Of a stretch of DNA of 64,000 bases, positions 52,747 through 60,600 are shown piece by piece (position 1 is the first letter of the stretch; each line of letters starts with the position of its first letter). The position numbers and the translations under genes are program-made. This stretch comes from Mucilaginibacter celer (GTDB lineage: Bacteria > Bacteroidota > Bacteroidia > Sphingobacteriales > Sphingobacteriaceae). The notes beneath the pieces were generated by a model. That model had not been told where the DNA came from and did not search any database. It saw nothing but the letters and a program-made list of their open reading frames with translations. The DNA is taken from assembly GCF_003576455.2 (NCBI RefSeq), contig NZ_CP032869.1, positions 4,402,001-4,466,000 on the forward strand, written 5' to 3'.

Positions 52747-53226
52747 ATGGAAAACACGGCACACGAAAAATTTATGCGCATAGCTATTGAGCTTGCCGAG
52801 GATAATGTAAAGCGTGGAATGGGAGGGCCGTTTGGTGCCGTAATTGTAAAGGATGGGATGATTATAGCCCGAAGCGCCAACCGTGTAGTGCCCACAAACG
52901 ACCCTACAGCACATGCCGAAGTTTCGGTGATTCGCCTGGCCTGCCAGGAGTTGGGTACCTACAGCCTGACCGGTTGCGAAATTTATACCAGCTGCGAGCC
53001 CTGCCCCATGTGCCTTGGCGCTATTTACTGGGCACGCATTGATAAAATTTACTACGCTAACACCAAGACCGATGCCGCCGCCATAGGTTTTGACGATCAT
53101 TTTATTTACGATGAACTGGAAAGCGCAATGGAAAACCGCAAGCTCCCCTTTCAACAGCTACTGCGTGATGAGGCGATACAGGCTTTTAAACTTTGGGAGA
53201 GTACCGAGCACAAGGAGCATTATTGA
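52747..53226 (+). CDS. Guanine deaminase (cytidine-deaminase fold)
   Basis: A 159-aa zinc deaminase from the ATG at 52747 (MENTAHEKFM). The zinc ligands are in TAHAEVSVIR and EPCPMC, with the catalytic Glu in HAE. The segment LGAIYWARIDKIYYANTKTDAAAIGFDDHFIYDEL and the C-terminal tail (ending AFKLWE) closely follow Bacillus GuaD, and the tRNA deaminase (TadA) signature is missing. It converts guanine to xanthine in purine salvage. The ORF before residue 1 is AT-rich repeat and is not part of the protein. Confidence 0.82.
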   Translation: MENTAHEKFMRIAIELAEDNVKRGMGGPFGAVIVKDGMIIARSANRVVPTNDPTAHAEVSVIRLACQELGTYSLTGCEIYTSCEPCPMCLGAIYWARIDKIYYANTKTDAAAIGFDDHFIYDELESAMENRKLPFQQLLRDEAIQAFKLWESTEHKEHY

Positions 53227-53228
53227 AC

Positions 53229-53331
53229 TGTCTGAATCAGAATTTACAGAATTTTAAGATTTTCAGAATAAGAGCATAGAATAACTTTTCATTCTGCTAA
53301 TTCTAAAATTCTGTAAATTCTGATTCAGACA
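53229..53331. repeat. Inverted-repeat element, family C, copy 4
   Basis: The 103-bp ends TGTCTGAATCAGAATTTACA and TGTAAATTCTGATTCAGACA are perfectly complementary. It fills the gap between the convergent guaD-like and S4 genes. Its right end overlaps the S4 gene, supplying the stop codon TGA and the last Val codon. Confidence 0.88.
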
Positions 53332-53735
53332 TCTTCTTCCTCTGTTTCAAAAAAATTATCCTTCAAATCATCAATCTCACGCCTGTCGGCTTTTGTTGGC
53401 CTACCCGTGCCCCTATCCCGTTTAAGTATAGGCGCGTGAAACATGGATTTGAAAGCCTGGGTTTGTTCAACCGGGGTTATATCTTCATAAAAACCAACAG
53501 CAGTTTTGGCATCAACCCTGTTTTCGAGCAGGCCGGTTACTTTTACCACTTTGCGCTCGATACCTTTGGCAACGTTGTAAACATCGCCTAACTTAACCTC
53601 GTACGATGGTTTGATGTTTTTGCCGTCCAGCTTTACACGGCCTGCCTTACAGGCATCAGCCGCAAGCGTACGGGTTTTAAACAGGCGGATAGCCCACAGG
53701 TATTTATCTATTCTGAGTTTTTCTTTTTCGGGCAT
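53325..53735 (-). CDS. S4-domain RNA-binding protein (Hsp15-like)
   Basis: A 136-aa protein from the ATG at 53735 (MPEKEKLRIDKYLWAIRLFKTRT). The S4 RNA-binding fold LRIDKYLWAIRLFKTRTLAADACKAGRVKLDG begins at residue 6. The rest is a basic then acidic tail (ending FFETEEEDV). Hsp15 proteins recycle stalled 50S-tRNA complexes. The longer frame from 53786 includes the promoter box and is not coding. The stop codon lies in the family C repeat. Confidence 0.86.
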   Translation of the reverse strand: MPEKEKLRIDKYLWAIRLFKTRTLAADACKAGRVKLDGKNIKPSYEVKLGDVYNVAKGIERKVVKVTGLLENRVDAKTAVGFYEDITPVEQTQAFKSMFHAPILKRDRGTGRPTKADRREIDDLKDNFFETEEEDV

Positions 53736-53764
53736 ACCGATAGTGCAATTAAATATTTCCAATA

Positions 53765-53772
53765 CAAAGGTA
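53765..53772 (-). promoter_or_regulatory. Putative -7 box TACCTTTG of the S4-domain gene
   Basis: It reads TACCTTTG on the minus strand, 29 bp before the ATG at 53735. It lies inside the longer alternative ORF and so decides the start. Confidence 0.55.
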
Positions 53773-53844
53773 ATAACCCTTATCAATTAATAACGGTTTT
53801 ACATTGTTTGAACATATCATCGCCCAAAAACGACAAAAAGGTGG

Positions 53845-54039
53845 TTACTTAGGCAAATCCCTTTTTATAAACTTATGGTACAGGTATTCCATATAACCAA
53901 CGCTAACATAATCGGGAAATTTCCAGGTGGGATAATATTTTCGTTGAATGTATTTTACAATGGTGAAAAATATAATTCCTAAAATAAGCAAGAGCGCTAT
54001 ACCCAACAGGGTAACAGCAAAAACCATCAGGGGGGTCAT
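53845..54039 (-). CDS. Small single-pass membrane protein
   Basis: A 64-aa protein with one hydrophobic helix (residues 5-30, MVFAVTLLGIALLLILGIIFFTIV) and a basic/aromatic tail (KYIQRKYYPTWKFPDYVS). I do not recognise it. The N-terminal hydrophobic segment then basic cytoplasmic tail is a plausible membrane orientation. It stands alone, transcribed away from dapD, and the 268-bp region upstream is AT-rich with no certain signal. Confidence 0.6.
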   Translation of the reverse strand: MTPLMVFAVTLLGIALLLILGIIFFTIVKYIQRKYYPTWKFPDYVSVGYMEYLYHKFIKRDLPK

Positions 54040-54307
54040 AGTTTTAAAGGGGAATAAATTAGGGGTTAACAGTATAAATTAATAAGTAAAATTAATTAAA
54101 ATTTCGCTTCAATTAACTTATACGGACTGCTATTATGTATTGTTTAACTTTTTAACTAAAGTTCAACGCTTTACCCATTTTTTTCAGCTGATAATTGCTG
54201 CCGCTTAACTTATAATGAGGTATGGTATTACCGTAAACTCCATTCTCTTTAAAATCAACCATAATTCCCTAAAAATCCTTTAATTTGCCAAAAGTTTAAT
54301 TTTACCA

Positions 54308-55123
54308 ATGCAAGATCTTAAAAAACTGATTGAAGAGGCCTGGGAAGACAGGAACCTGCTTAATTTTAATGAATACACCAACGCTATCGAAACCGTTATT
54401 GAGCGATTAGATAAAGGCGAGATTCGTGTGGCCGAACCGCTGGGTTCACGCTGGCACGTAAACGAGTGGATTAAGAAAGCGGTTGTTTTGTATTTCCCTA
54501 CCAGGCAGATGGAAGAAATTAAAACCGGTCCGTTTGTGTTTCATGATAAAATGAAGCTTAAAACCGATTACAAACAAACCGGCGTACGTGTTGTACCTCA
54601 TGGCATTGCCCGTTACGGCGCGCACCTGGCCAAAGGCGTTATCATGATGCCATCGTACGTAAACATTGGCGCTTATGTTGATGAAGGCACCATGGTTGAT
54701 ACCTGGGCTACCGTAGGTTCATGCGCGCAAATTGGCAAACACGTACACCTGAGCGGAGGTGTTGGCATCGGCGGCGTTTTGGAGCCATTGCAGGCTGCAC
54801 CGGTAATTATTGAAGATAACTGCTTTTTAGGCTCACGCGCTATTGTGGTTGAAGGCGTACATGTTGAACACGAAGCCGTATTAGGCGCTAATGTGGTATT
54901 AACCGCATCAACCAAAATTATTGATGTAACGCACAGCACCCCGGTTGAATATAAAGGCCGTGTCCCTGCCCGTTCGGTAGTGATCCCGGGCTCGTACACC
55001 AAAAAATTCGCGGCCGGCGAGTACCAGGTGCCTTGCGCCCTGATTATCGGCACCCGTAAAGAATCGACCGATAAAAAAACATCATTAAACGATGCCCTGC
55101 GTGATAACAACGTAGCCGTTTAA
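54308..55123 (+). CDS. dapD: Tetrahydrodipicolinate N-succinyltransferase
   Basis: A 271-aa trimeric acyltransferase of the lysine/diaminopimelate pathway. The N-terminal helical domain (1 to about 100) is followed by a left-handed beta-helix made of hexapeptide repeats (YVNIGAYVDEGTMVDTWATVGSCAQIG ... GVGIGGVLEPLQ) and the C-terminal GSRAIVVEGVHVEHEAVLGANVVLTAST region. It transfers succinyl from succinyl-CoA to tetrahydrodipicolinate. It is monocistronic by spacing, as a repeat-containing gap of 124 bp follows. Confidence 0.95.
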   Translation: MQDLKKLIEEAWEDRNLLNFNEYTNAIETVIERLDKGEIRVAEPLGSRWHVNEWIKKAVVLYFPTRQMEEIKTGPFVFHDKMKLKTDYKQTGVRVVPHGIARYGAHLAKGVIMMPSYVNIGAYVDEGTMVDTWATVGSCAQIGKHVHLSGGVGIGGVLEPLQAAPVIIEDNCFLGSRAIVVEGVHVEHEAVLGANVVLTASTKIIDVTHSTPVEYKGRVPARSVVIPGSYTKKFAAGEYQVPCALIIGTRKESTDKKTSLNDALRDNNVAV

Positions 55124-55127
55124 TTAA

Positions 55128-55246
55128 GTCTGAAGTCGTAAGTTTAAAGTCATAAGTGATGGTTAGGTAAATTTCCGAACTATTGCTTGTGACTTTAAAT
55201 TTTAGCGAGCGACTTAGAACTTAAAACTTCCGACTTAAGACTTAAA
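55128..55246. repeat. Inverted-repeat element (GTCTTAAGTCGGAAGTTTTAAGT family)
   Basis: The left half TTAAGTCTGAAGTCGTAAGTTTAAAGTC and the right half GACTTTAAATTTTAGCG...GACTTAAGACTTAA pair over about 25 bp. Related words (TAGTTCTAAGTCTTAAGTTTAAG) are at 10520-10545. It fills the dapD to glycosyltransferase gap. Confidence 0.7.
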
Positions 55247-55247
55247 C

Positions 55248-56375
55248 ATGAAGATAGGATACGATGCCAAGCGCGCTTTTTACAATAATACCGGCTTGGG
55301 CAATTACAGCCGCTGGCTTATTAAAAGTATTGCATCGATCGATCCGGCAAATGCGCTTTATCTTTACACACCAAAAGCCAAAGCCAATTCCCGGCTTAAT
55401 TTTATTGGCGATTATCCCAATATCCATACTGTAATGCCCAAAAGCAAATGGTTTACATCGTTTTGGCGGAGCAAGGGGATTGTTAAAGATTTGCTGCGCG
55501 ATGATATTGAACTTTACCATGGACTGAGCCATGAGTTACCATCGGGCATTGAAAAAACAGGCATCAGATCGGTAGTAACCGTACATGATCTGATATTTAT
55601 GCGGTATCCGAAACAGTTCGGTCCGGTTAATTATCGCATTTACCTGGCTAAGGTAAAACATGCCTGTAAGGTGGCCGATAAGATCATCGCCATCAGTCAA
55701 AAAACCAAAGACGACCTGGTGGAGTTGCTGGGCATCAACCCTGAAAAGATCGAAGTGATTTACCAGGGCTGTGATCTGGCTTTCGCTGTTGAGCAAACTA
55801 CAGAGCAAAAATCGGCAGTAAAACAAAAATACAACCTACCAGATACTTTTATACTAAGCGTTGGCACTATTGAAGAGCGTAAAAACCTGCTGTTACTGGC
55901 TAAAGCTTTAAATAGCGTTAACAATAGCATCCCTGTTGTAGTGGTTGGCAAACAAACCAAATATACTGAGGAAGTAAAAGCTTACCTCGCCGCCAATAAC
56001 CTCACCAACAGGGTAATATTTTTAAAAGATGTTACCTTTGCCGAGTTACCGGCCGTTTATCAGTTGGCAACTGTATTTGTTTATCCTTCGAGGTATGAAG
56101 GTTTTGGCATCCCGGTGTTGGAATCGCTAAATTCGGGTGTACCGGTAATCGCAGCCACAGGTTCATGCCTTGAAGAAGCCGGCGGGCCAGACAGCATGTA
56201 TGTTAACCCTGATGATGATAAAGACCTGGCTGCAAAAATAAACCGGGTACTTGCCGATGACGAATTGAGGCAAACCATGATAACCAATGGCCGCGCTTAT
56301 GCAGCCAATTTTACTGATGATAAACTAAGTTTGCAATTACTGCAACTTTACCAAAATATTTTGAACCATGCTTAA
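55248..56375 (+). CDS. GT4-type glycosyltransferase
   Basis: A 375-aa GT-B glycosyltransferase. It has MKIGYDAKRAFYNNTGLGNYSRWL at the N-terminus (acceptor side with G-x-G), HDLIFMRYP in the middle and, in the donor domain, ILSVGTIEERKNLLLLAKAL and the E-x7-E motif YEGFGIPVLES...GVPVIAA. The likely sugar transfer takes place in the cytoplasm, for example to a cell-wall or O-antigen glycan; the acceptor is unknown. It is a monodomain protein, unlike the 758-aa one. Its 3' end overlaps the next gene by 8 bp. Confidence 0.92.
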   Translation: MKIGYDAKRAFYNNTGLGNYSRWLIKSIASIDPANALYLYTPKAKANSRLNFIGDYPNIHTVMPKSKWFTSFWRSKGIVKDLLRDDIELYHGLSHELPSGIEKTGIRSVVTVHDLIFMRYPKQFGPVNYRIYLAKVKHACKVADKIIAISQKTKDDLVELLGINPEKIEVIYQGCDLAFAVEQTTEQKSAVKQKYNLPDTFILSVGTIEERKNLLLLAKALNSVNNSIPVVVVGKQTKYTEEVKAYLAANNLTNRVIFLKDVTFAELPAVYQLATVFVYPSRYEGFGIPVLESLNSGVPVIAATGSCLEEAGGPDSMYVNPDDDKDLAAKINRVLADDELRQTMITNGRAYAANFTDDKLSLQLLQLYQNILNHA

Positions 56376-56937
56376 AGACGAAGTAGCCAAGGCGCTGAAA
56401 GTTGTACAGGAAGGCGGCATTATCCTTTACCCTACCGATACCATCTGGGGTATTGGTTGCGATGCCACCAATACCGAAGCCATCCAGAAAATATATCGCC
56501 TGAAACAACGCGACGAAGCCAAAAGCATGATCATTTTGCTGGATACCGAAAACAAGCTGGAAAGCTATATTGCTGAAGTTAACCCGCTGGCTTACGACCT
56601 GATTGAATACGCCGAAAACCCTTTAACATTGGTGATGCCGGGCGCTAAAAATATTTCGCCTGCTGTTATCGCTGCCGATGGTAGTGTGGGCATCAGGGTA
56701 GTGAAAGATATGCCTTTTTGCCAGCAGTTGATTCAGCGATTACGTAAACCTTTGGTTTCTACTTCTGCCAATATCAGTGGCAAAGCCTCTCCACAATATT
56801 TTTCGCAGGTTGATCTGGAAATTATTGATGGGGTTGATTATGTGGTTGATCTGGAACAGCATAGCAAGGAGATTAAAACGCCATCTACCATTATGAAGCT
56901 GGCTCCGGATGGCAGGTTTGAGTTTTTGAGGCGGTAA
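56368..56937 (+). CDS. Threonylcarbamoyl-AMP synthase (Sua5/YciO family)
   Basis: A 189-aa protein with the Sua5/YrdC fold: YPTDTIWGIGCDATN near the N-terminus, the basic patch IYRLKQRDEAKSMIIL, ENPLTLVMPGAKN and VSTSANISGKAS. It makes threonylcarbamoyl-AMP for the t6A37 modification of ANN-decoding tRNAs. It has no C-terminal Sua5 domain, so it is the short TsaC-like form. It overlaps the glycosyltransferase gene by 8 bp and is probably in its operon, though no shared function is evident. Confidence 0.9.
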   Translation: MLKDEVAKALKVVQEGGIILYPTDTIWGIGCDATNTEAIQKIYRLKQRDEAKSMIILLDTENKLESYIAEVNPLAYDLIEYAENPLTLVMPGAKNISPAVIAADGSVGIRVVKDMPFCQQLIQRLRKPLVSTSANISGKASPQYFSQVDLEIIDGVDYVVDLEQHSKEIKTPSTIMKLAPDGRFEFLRR

Positions 56938-57060
56938 TTTTGATTGCGGACATCGGATGTTCGATTTCAAATTTGCTTAAAATACATTTTTGATCTTGCG
57001 TTTGTTTGCAACGAGCGCAAGGAAAACAATTACAAATTCGAAAGCTATTCGCTTAGAGCA

Positions 57061-57068
57061 TATATTTG
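57061..57068 (+). promoter_or_regulatory. Putative -7 box TATATTTG
   Basis: A match to TAnnTTTG, 19 bp before the ATG at 57088 of the AT-rich membrane protein gene. It rules out use of the ATG at 56944 in the same frame. Confidence 0.5.
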
Positions 57069-57087
57069 TTGTATTAACCTAAGCATA

Positions 57088-57813
57088 ATGATCAGTTTAA
57101 TTAAATTGTTTAAATACCTGGCAGAAACTGATGATGCAGAAGTATTGAAAGCTTATTATGAAAAATGTAATGATAATTTAAAAGAATTAAATAAACGAAG
57201 TAATTGGTTATCTCAATTTATTTTACTGCTATCAGTGCTTTGTTTATTTCCGAGAAACTTTACTACAATAAAGTTTCTTGATATTGATTTCGACTTCAAT
57301 CTGATTCATCTCATAACTCCAACCTTATTGAGCTACCTTATATTTGAATGGTTGATGGTTGCCAGAAGACGTAGAGATTTAATTGTTACTATCCAACAGC
57401 TTACCTATAAAATTTTCAAGATCAATCCAGAGGAAGACGAAGCAATATTTCCTGCATTCAATCCAAACACCTTAAACATTATGCCTTTTTCCATTATGAA
57501 TGAGGCTTCGAATATTGAACGTAAAAACAAATTTAATCTATATATCATACGAGCAGCTATCTTATGCATGCCGATGTTTTTGATAACCATTATAATTATA
57601 TCCATTATTTCATCTATTAAATCATATCATTTAGAAGCCAGATTCATTTGGCCCACTACAATTGAAGACTTTATCGATACTATTAGTTTATACTTTTCAA
57701 TTACTACCTGCCTTTTGTTTATAATTTGGATTGTCTATTATTATATAACCGAGTGCAAGCATCTTTCAGAAATTAAAAGATTAGCAAATCAACAAAACGC
57801 CCAAATAGATTAA
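57088..57813 (+). CDS. AT-rich gene for a 4-TM membrane protein of unknown function
   Basis: A 241-aa protein from the ATG at 57088 (MISLIKLFKYLAETDDAE). Four hydrophobic helices lie at about residues 40-54, 73-91, 153-178 and 195-222, with a KCNDNLKELNKRSN segment before the first and a cytoplasmic Asp/Glu-rich stretch (NPEEDEAIFPAFNPN) in the middle. I do not recognise it. Base composition is clearly lower in GC than its neighbours, and the codons are AT-biased, which suggests recent acquisition. The upstream 48 codons of the ORF overlap repeat DNA and the promoter, so I excluded them. Confidence 0.65.
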   Translation: MISLIKLFKYLAETDDAEVLKAYYEKCNDNLKELNKRSNWLSQFILLLSVLCLFPRNFTTIKFLDIDFDFNLIHLITPTLLSYLIFEWLMVARRRRDLIVTIQQLTYKIFKINPEEDEAIFPAFNPNTLNIMPFSIMNEASNIERKNKFNLYIIRAAILCMPMFLITIIIISIISSIKSYHLEARFIWPTTIEDFIDTISLYFSITTCLLFIIWIVYYYITECKHLSEIKRLANQQNAQID

Positions 57814-57859
57814 AAAAAGTCCCCTCGCTTTTCATTTTCAACTTCGGACACACTTTGCC

Positions 57860-58073
57860 TGTAGTTTACCAGGAAAATCGCTTTTAGAGTACGTGGCTCT
57901 TACGGAGCCGGGAAATATCTATTTATTTGCTATAAACACGATACCCCGCTGGGGTGTTTTTATAACTCCGTTAGGAGTTTCGTGTTTATAGCAATATTTC
58001 AGGAACTATGAATGGCTCCATAGGAGCCTCGTGTAATCCAACTTGCTTTAAAAGCGATTCCCTGCGTAGTTTA
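57860..58073. repeat. Inverted-repeat element, family D, copy 2, with a longer outer pair
   Basis: GGCTCTTACGGAGCC / GGCTCCATAGGAGCC-type arms enclose ATAAACACGATACCCC and AGTTTCGTGTTTATAG. A further outer pair, AGGAAAATCGCTTTTAGA and its complement near 58046-58065, brackets them. No gene is seen in 57814-58144; the cca promoter follows. Confidence 0.8.
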
Positions 58074-58105
58074 CAACTACAGCATGCACTATCCCCAATT
58101 AATCT

Positions 58106-58113
58106 TACCTTTG
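58106..58113 (+). promoter_or_regulatory. Putative -7 box TACCTTTG of the CCA-adding enzyme gene
   Basis: It matches TAnnTTTG, 31 bp before the ATG at 58145. No good -33 element was seen. Confidence 0.45.
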
Positions 58114-58144
58114 TACCCTTATTAGCGTTTTAAAGCATCAAACC

Positions 58145-59557
58145 ATGCAGCAGCATCTTAAGCATCCCGTATTTTCTGTTATTTCCCGGTTGGCGGGCCA
58201 GCAAAATGTACAGGCTTATGCCATTGGTGGTTTTGTGCGCGATATTTTTTTAAACCGCCCCTCAAAGGATATTGATATCGTAGTCATCGGCAACGGCATC
58301 GATTTTGCCGAAACGGTAGCCAAAACGCTAAAGGTTAAACTTGCGGTGTATAAAAACTTCGGCACGGCATCGCTCAAATACCAGGACCTGGAAATTGAGT
58401 TTGTCGGCGCCCGCAAAGAATCGTACCGCCGCGACTCGCGCAAACCCATTGTGGAGAACGGAACCCTTGAAGACGATCAAAAACGCCGCGATTTCACCAT
58501 CAACGCCCTGGCCATCTCTTTGCACCCCGATACCTATGGCCAACTGCTCGATCCGTTTAACGGCATCCAGGATCTGGAGAACAAACTGATCCGCACACCG
58601 CTCAACCCTAACGAAACGTTTTCGGATGATCCGTTGCGCATGATGCGGGCCATCAGGTTTGCTACCCAGCTCAATTTTAAAATTGATGATATAGCCGTAG
58701 AGGCTATCAAAACTACGGCCGACAGGATCAGCATTATCTCGCAGGAACGTATTACCGACGAGTTGAATAAAATCATCCTGTCGCCTGTGCCGTCCATCGG
58801 TTTTAATTATTTGTTTGATACCGGGCTTCTCCATAAAATCTTCCCGCAAATGGTTGCCCTTTACGGGGTTGATTATATTGATGGCAAAGGCCATAAAGAT
58901 AACTTTTACCATACCCTGCAGGTGTTGGATAACATTTGCGAAACTACGCCCGATTTATGGTTGCGCTGGGCAGCCATTTTACATGACATCGCCAAGCCTG
59001 CCACCAAACGTTTTGAGCCCGGCCACGGCTTTACATTTCATGGCCATGAGGATAAAGGAGCCCGTATGGTGCCCAAAATTTTCGCGCAGCTAAAACTGCC
59101 GCTTAACGAAAAAATGAAGCAGGTGCAAAAGCTGGTGCAACTGCATTTGAGGCCTATTGTACTGGCGCAATCTATCGTTACCGATTCGGCCGTGAGACGT
59201 TTACTTTTTGAGGCAGGCGATGATATTGAGGGGCTGATGCTGTTGTGTAAAGCAGACATCACCACCAAAAACGAGTATAAGATCAAAAAGTATCGTAACA
59301 ATTTTGAACTTGTTCAACAAAAATTAAAAGATGTTGAAGAGCGCGACAGCATCCGCAACTGGCAGCCGCCCGTTACAGGTAACGATATCATGACCATATT
59401 TGGCTTAAAGGAAGGCCGCGAGGTTGGCATTATTAAAAACCACATCCGCGAAGCCATACTGGAGGGCGATATACCTAACACCCGCGAAGCCGCGTTAAGC
59501 TTTACAATTGCCAAAGGTTTAGAAATTGGCTTAAAAGTTGTGGCTGACACAAATTAA
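58145..59557 (+). CDS. CCA tRNA nucleotidyltransferase / HD-domain protein
   Basis: A 470-aa class II nucleotidyltransferase. The catalytic motif GGFVRDIFLNRPSKDIDIVV has the DxD (D41, D43), and RRDFTINALAISL and DPLRMMRAIRFATQLNF are the next motifs. The C-terminal half has an HD domain (ILHDIAKP with His-Asp, FHGHEDKGARM). It adds or repairs the CCA end of tRNAs; a poly(A) polymerase role cannot be fully excluded from sequence but the RRDFTINAL motif favours CCA. The next gene is 40 bp downstream and likely in the same transcript. Confidence 0.92.
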   Translation: MQQHLKHPVFSVISRLAGQQNVQAYAIGGFVRDIFLNRPSKDIDIVVIGNGIDFAETVAKTLKVKLAVYKNFGTASLKYQDLEIEFVGARKESYRRDSRKPIVENGTLEDDQKRRDFTINALAISLHPDTYGQLLDPFNGIQDLENKLIRTPLNPNETFSDDPLRMMRAIRFATQLNFKIDDIAVEAIKTTADRISIISQERITDELNKIILSPVPSIGFNYLFDTGLLHKIFPQMVALYGVDYIDGKGHKDNFYHTLQVLDNICETTPDLWLRWAAILHDIAKPATKRFEPGHGFTFHGHEDKGARMVPKIFAQLKLPLNEKMKQVQKLVQLHLRPIVLAQSIVTDSAVRRLLFEAGDDIEGLMLLCKADITTKNEYKIKKYRNNFELVQQKLKDVEERDSIRNWQPPVTGNDIMTIFGLKEGREVGIIKNHIREAILEGDIPNTREAALSFTIAKGLEIGLKVVADTN

Positions 59558-59597
59558 ATTAAAACACTATTTTTGTCCAAAATTTCTACAATAAACA

Positions 59598-60266
59598 ATG
59601 GCACTATACAGGTTCAGGGTTACTTTTGAAGACTATGATGACGTTACGAGAGAGATTGACGTTAAATCGAACCAAACTTTCGAAGATCTTCACCGCGCAA
59701 TTCATCAGTCAACCGGCTACAGCCCGGAATATTCTTCATCATTCTATATCAGCAATGATCAATGGACAAAAGGTGAAGAAATAACTTTTATGCCCAACCA
59801 AAGGCGCATTGACCGTGGGGTGGCCTTAATGGGCAAAGTAAAGCTATCAAGCTATATTGACGATCCTCACCAGAAATTCTATTACACTTTCAATTTTGAT
59901 CGCCCGTTTGATTTTCATGTTGAATTATTGAAGATCATATTAGATGAAAAAGCAGGTACTACCTATCCTTTGGTTGTAAAATCGGTTGGCGAGGCACCAA
60001 AACAATTTGGTAATGTATTTAACCCAACCGTGTTGCCGCCAACTACCGAAGATTTCGACTTTTTGAACGAGATGGCATTCAACCCTGAAGATGCCGAAGA
60101 TTTTTCGGAAGTTACCGATACCGACGAACTGCCGGGAGAAAAACCAAGTAGCGGCCACGATGATGAAGAGGAAGAAGACGATGAGTTCAGCAATGAATTC
60201 AGCGACGATGAAAACTACGATGAGGATGAAAGATCGCATCGTGGCGGCAGCAGCGATGACTATTAG
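59598..60266 (+). CDS. pRiA4b ORF-3-like protein with acidic tail
   Basis: A 222-aa protein. Residues 1-80 (MALYRFRVTFEDYDDVTREIDV...FEDLHRAIHQSTGYSPEYSSSFYISNDQW) match the fold of plasmid pRiA4b ORF-3 proteins, whose function is unknown. The end (about 165-222) is extremely acidic (DDEEEEDDEFSNEFSDDE), a feature common to proteins that bind basic partners. It lies 40 bp after the CCA gene; repeats separate it from miaA. It is probably cytoplasmic. A role in RNA metabolism is suggested only by its neighbours. Confidence 0.72.
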   Translation: MALYRFRVTFEDYDDVTREIDVKSNQTFEDLHRAIHQSTGYSPEYSSSFYISNDQWTKGEEITFMPNQRRIDRGVALMGKVKLSSYIDDPHQKFYYTFNFDRPFDFHVELLKIILDEKAGTTYPLVVKSVGEAPKQFGNVFNPTVLPPTTEDFDFLNEMAFNPEDAEDFSEVTDTDELPGEKPSSGHDDEEEEDDEFSNEFSDDENYDEDERSHRGGSSDDY

Positions 60267-60290
60267 TATCGACAATAAATAATAACACTT

Positions 60291-60600
60291 CGTCATTGCG
60301 AGTAAGTAAAAGCCGATGCCCCTGAATGAGTATATGACATTAGGCGGGATGGCATGCCACCCTTAGCAAATAAAAGCCCACGCCTCTGAAGGAGTATATG
60401 ACATGAGGCGGGTGGGCCTGTCACTCTGAGCCTGTCGAAGAGTCGCGCGCAGAGGCCCTGCCCACCACACTTCGACAGGCTCAGCATGACACCCATTTTT
60501 AACTTCGTCATTGCGAGGTACGAAGCAATCCCCGATCAGCAGAGCCGCTCTGTATTGTTCGCGATTGCTTCGTACCTCGCAATGACGCTTTTATAGGTAT
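60291..60600. repeat. Composite repeat region before miaA
   Basis: This 334-bp gap holds, in order: a half family A arm (60291-60301), a direct repeat of about 64 bp (TAAAAGCC.. GAGTATATGACAT.AGGCGGG, starting near 60307 and 60371), the inverted element GTCACTCTGAGCCTGTCGAAG / CTTCGACAGGCTCAGCATGAC (60420-60490), and a full family A palindrome (60506-60587). No gene is seen. Confidence 0.8.
60506..60587. repeat. Palindromic repeat, family A, copy 3
   Basis: The 82-bp ends CGTCATTGCGAGGTACGAAG and CTTCGTACCTCGCAATGACG are perfectly complementary. The core GATCAGCAGAGCCGCTCTG resembles that of the 10584-10665 copy. Confidence 0.9.

Noticed and set aside
52747-53226. tRNA adenosine deaminase (TadA) identity
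   Set aside because: The GFDDHFIYDEL segment and the C-terminal tail match guanine deaminases and not TadA.
60293-60511. 72-aa open reading frame on the minus strand
   Set aside because: It is made of repeat sequence, including the inverted GACAGGCTCAGCATG element.
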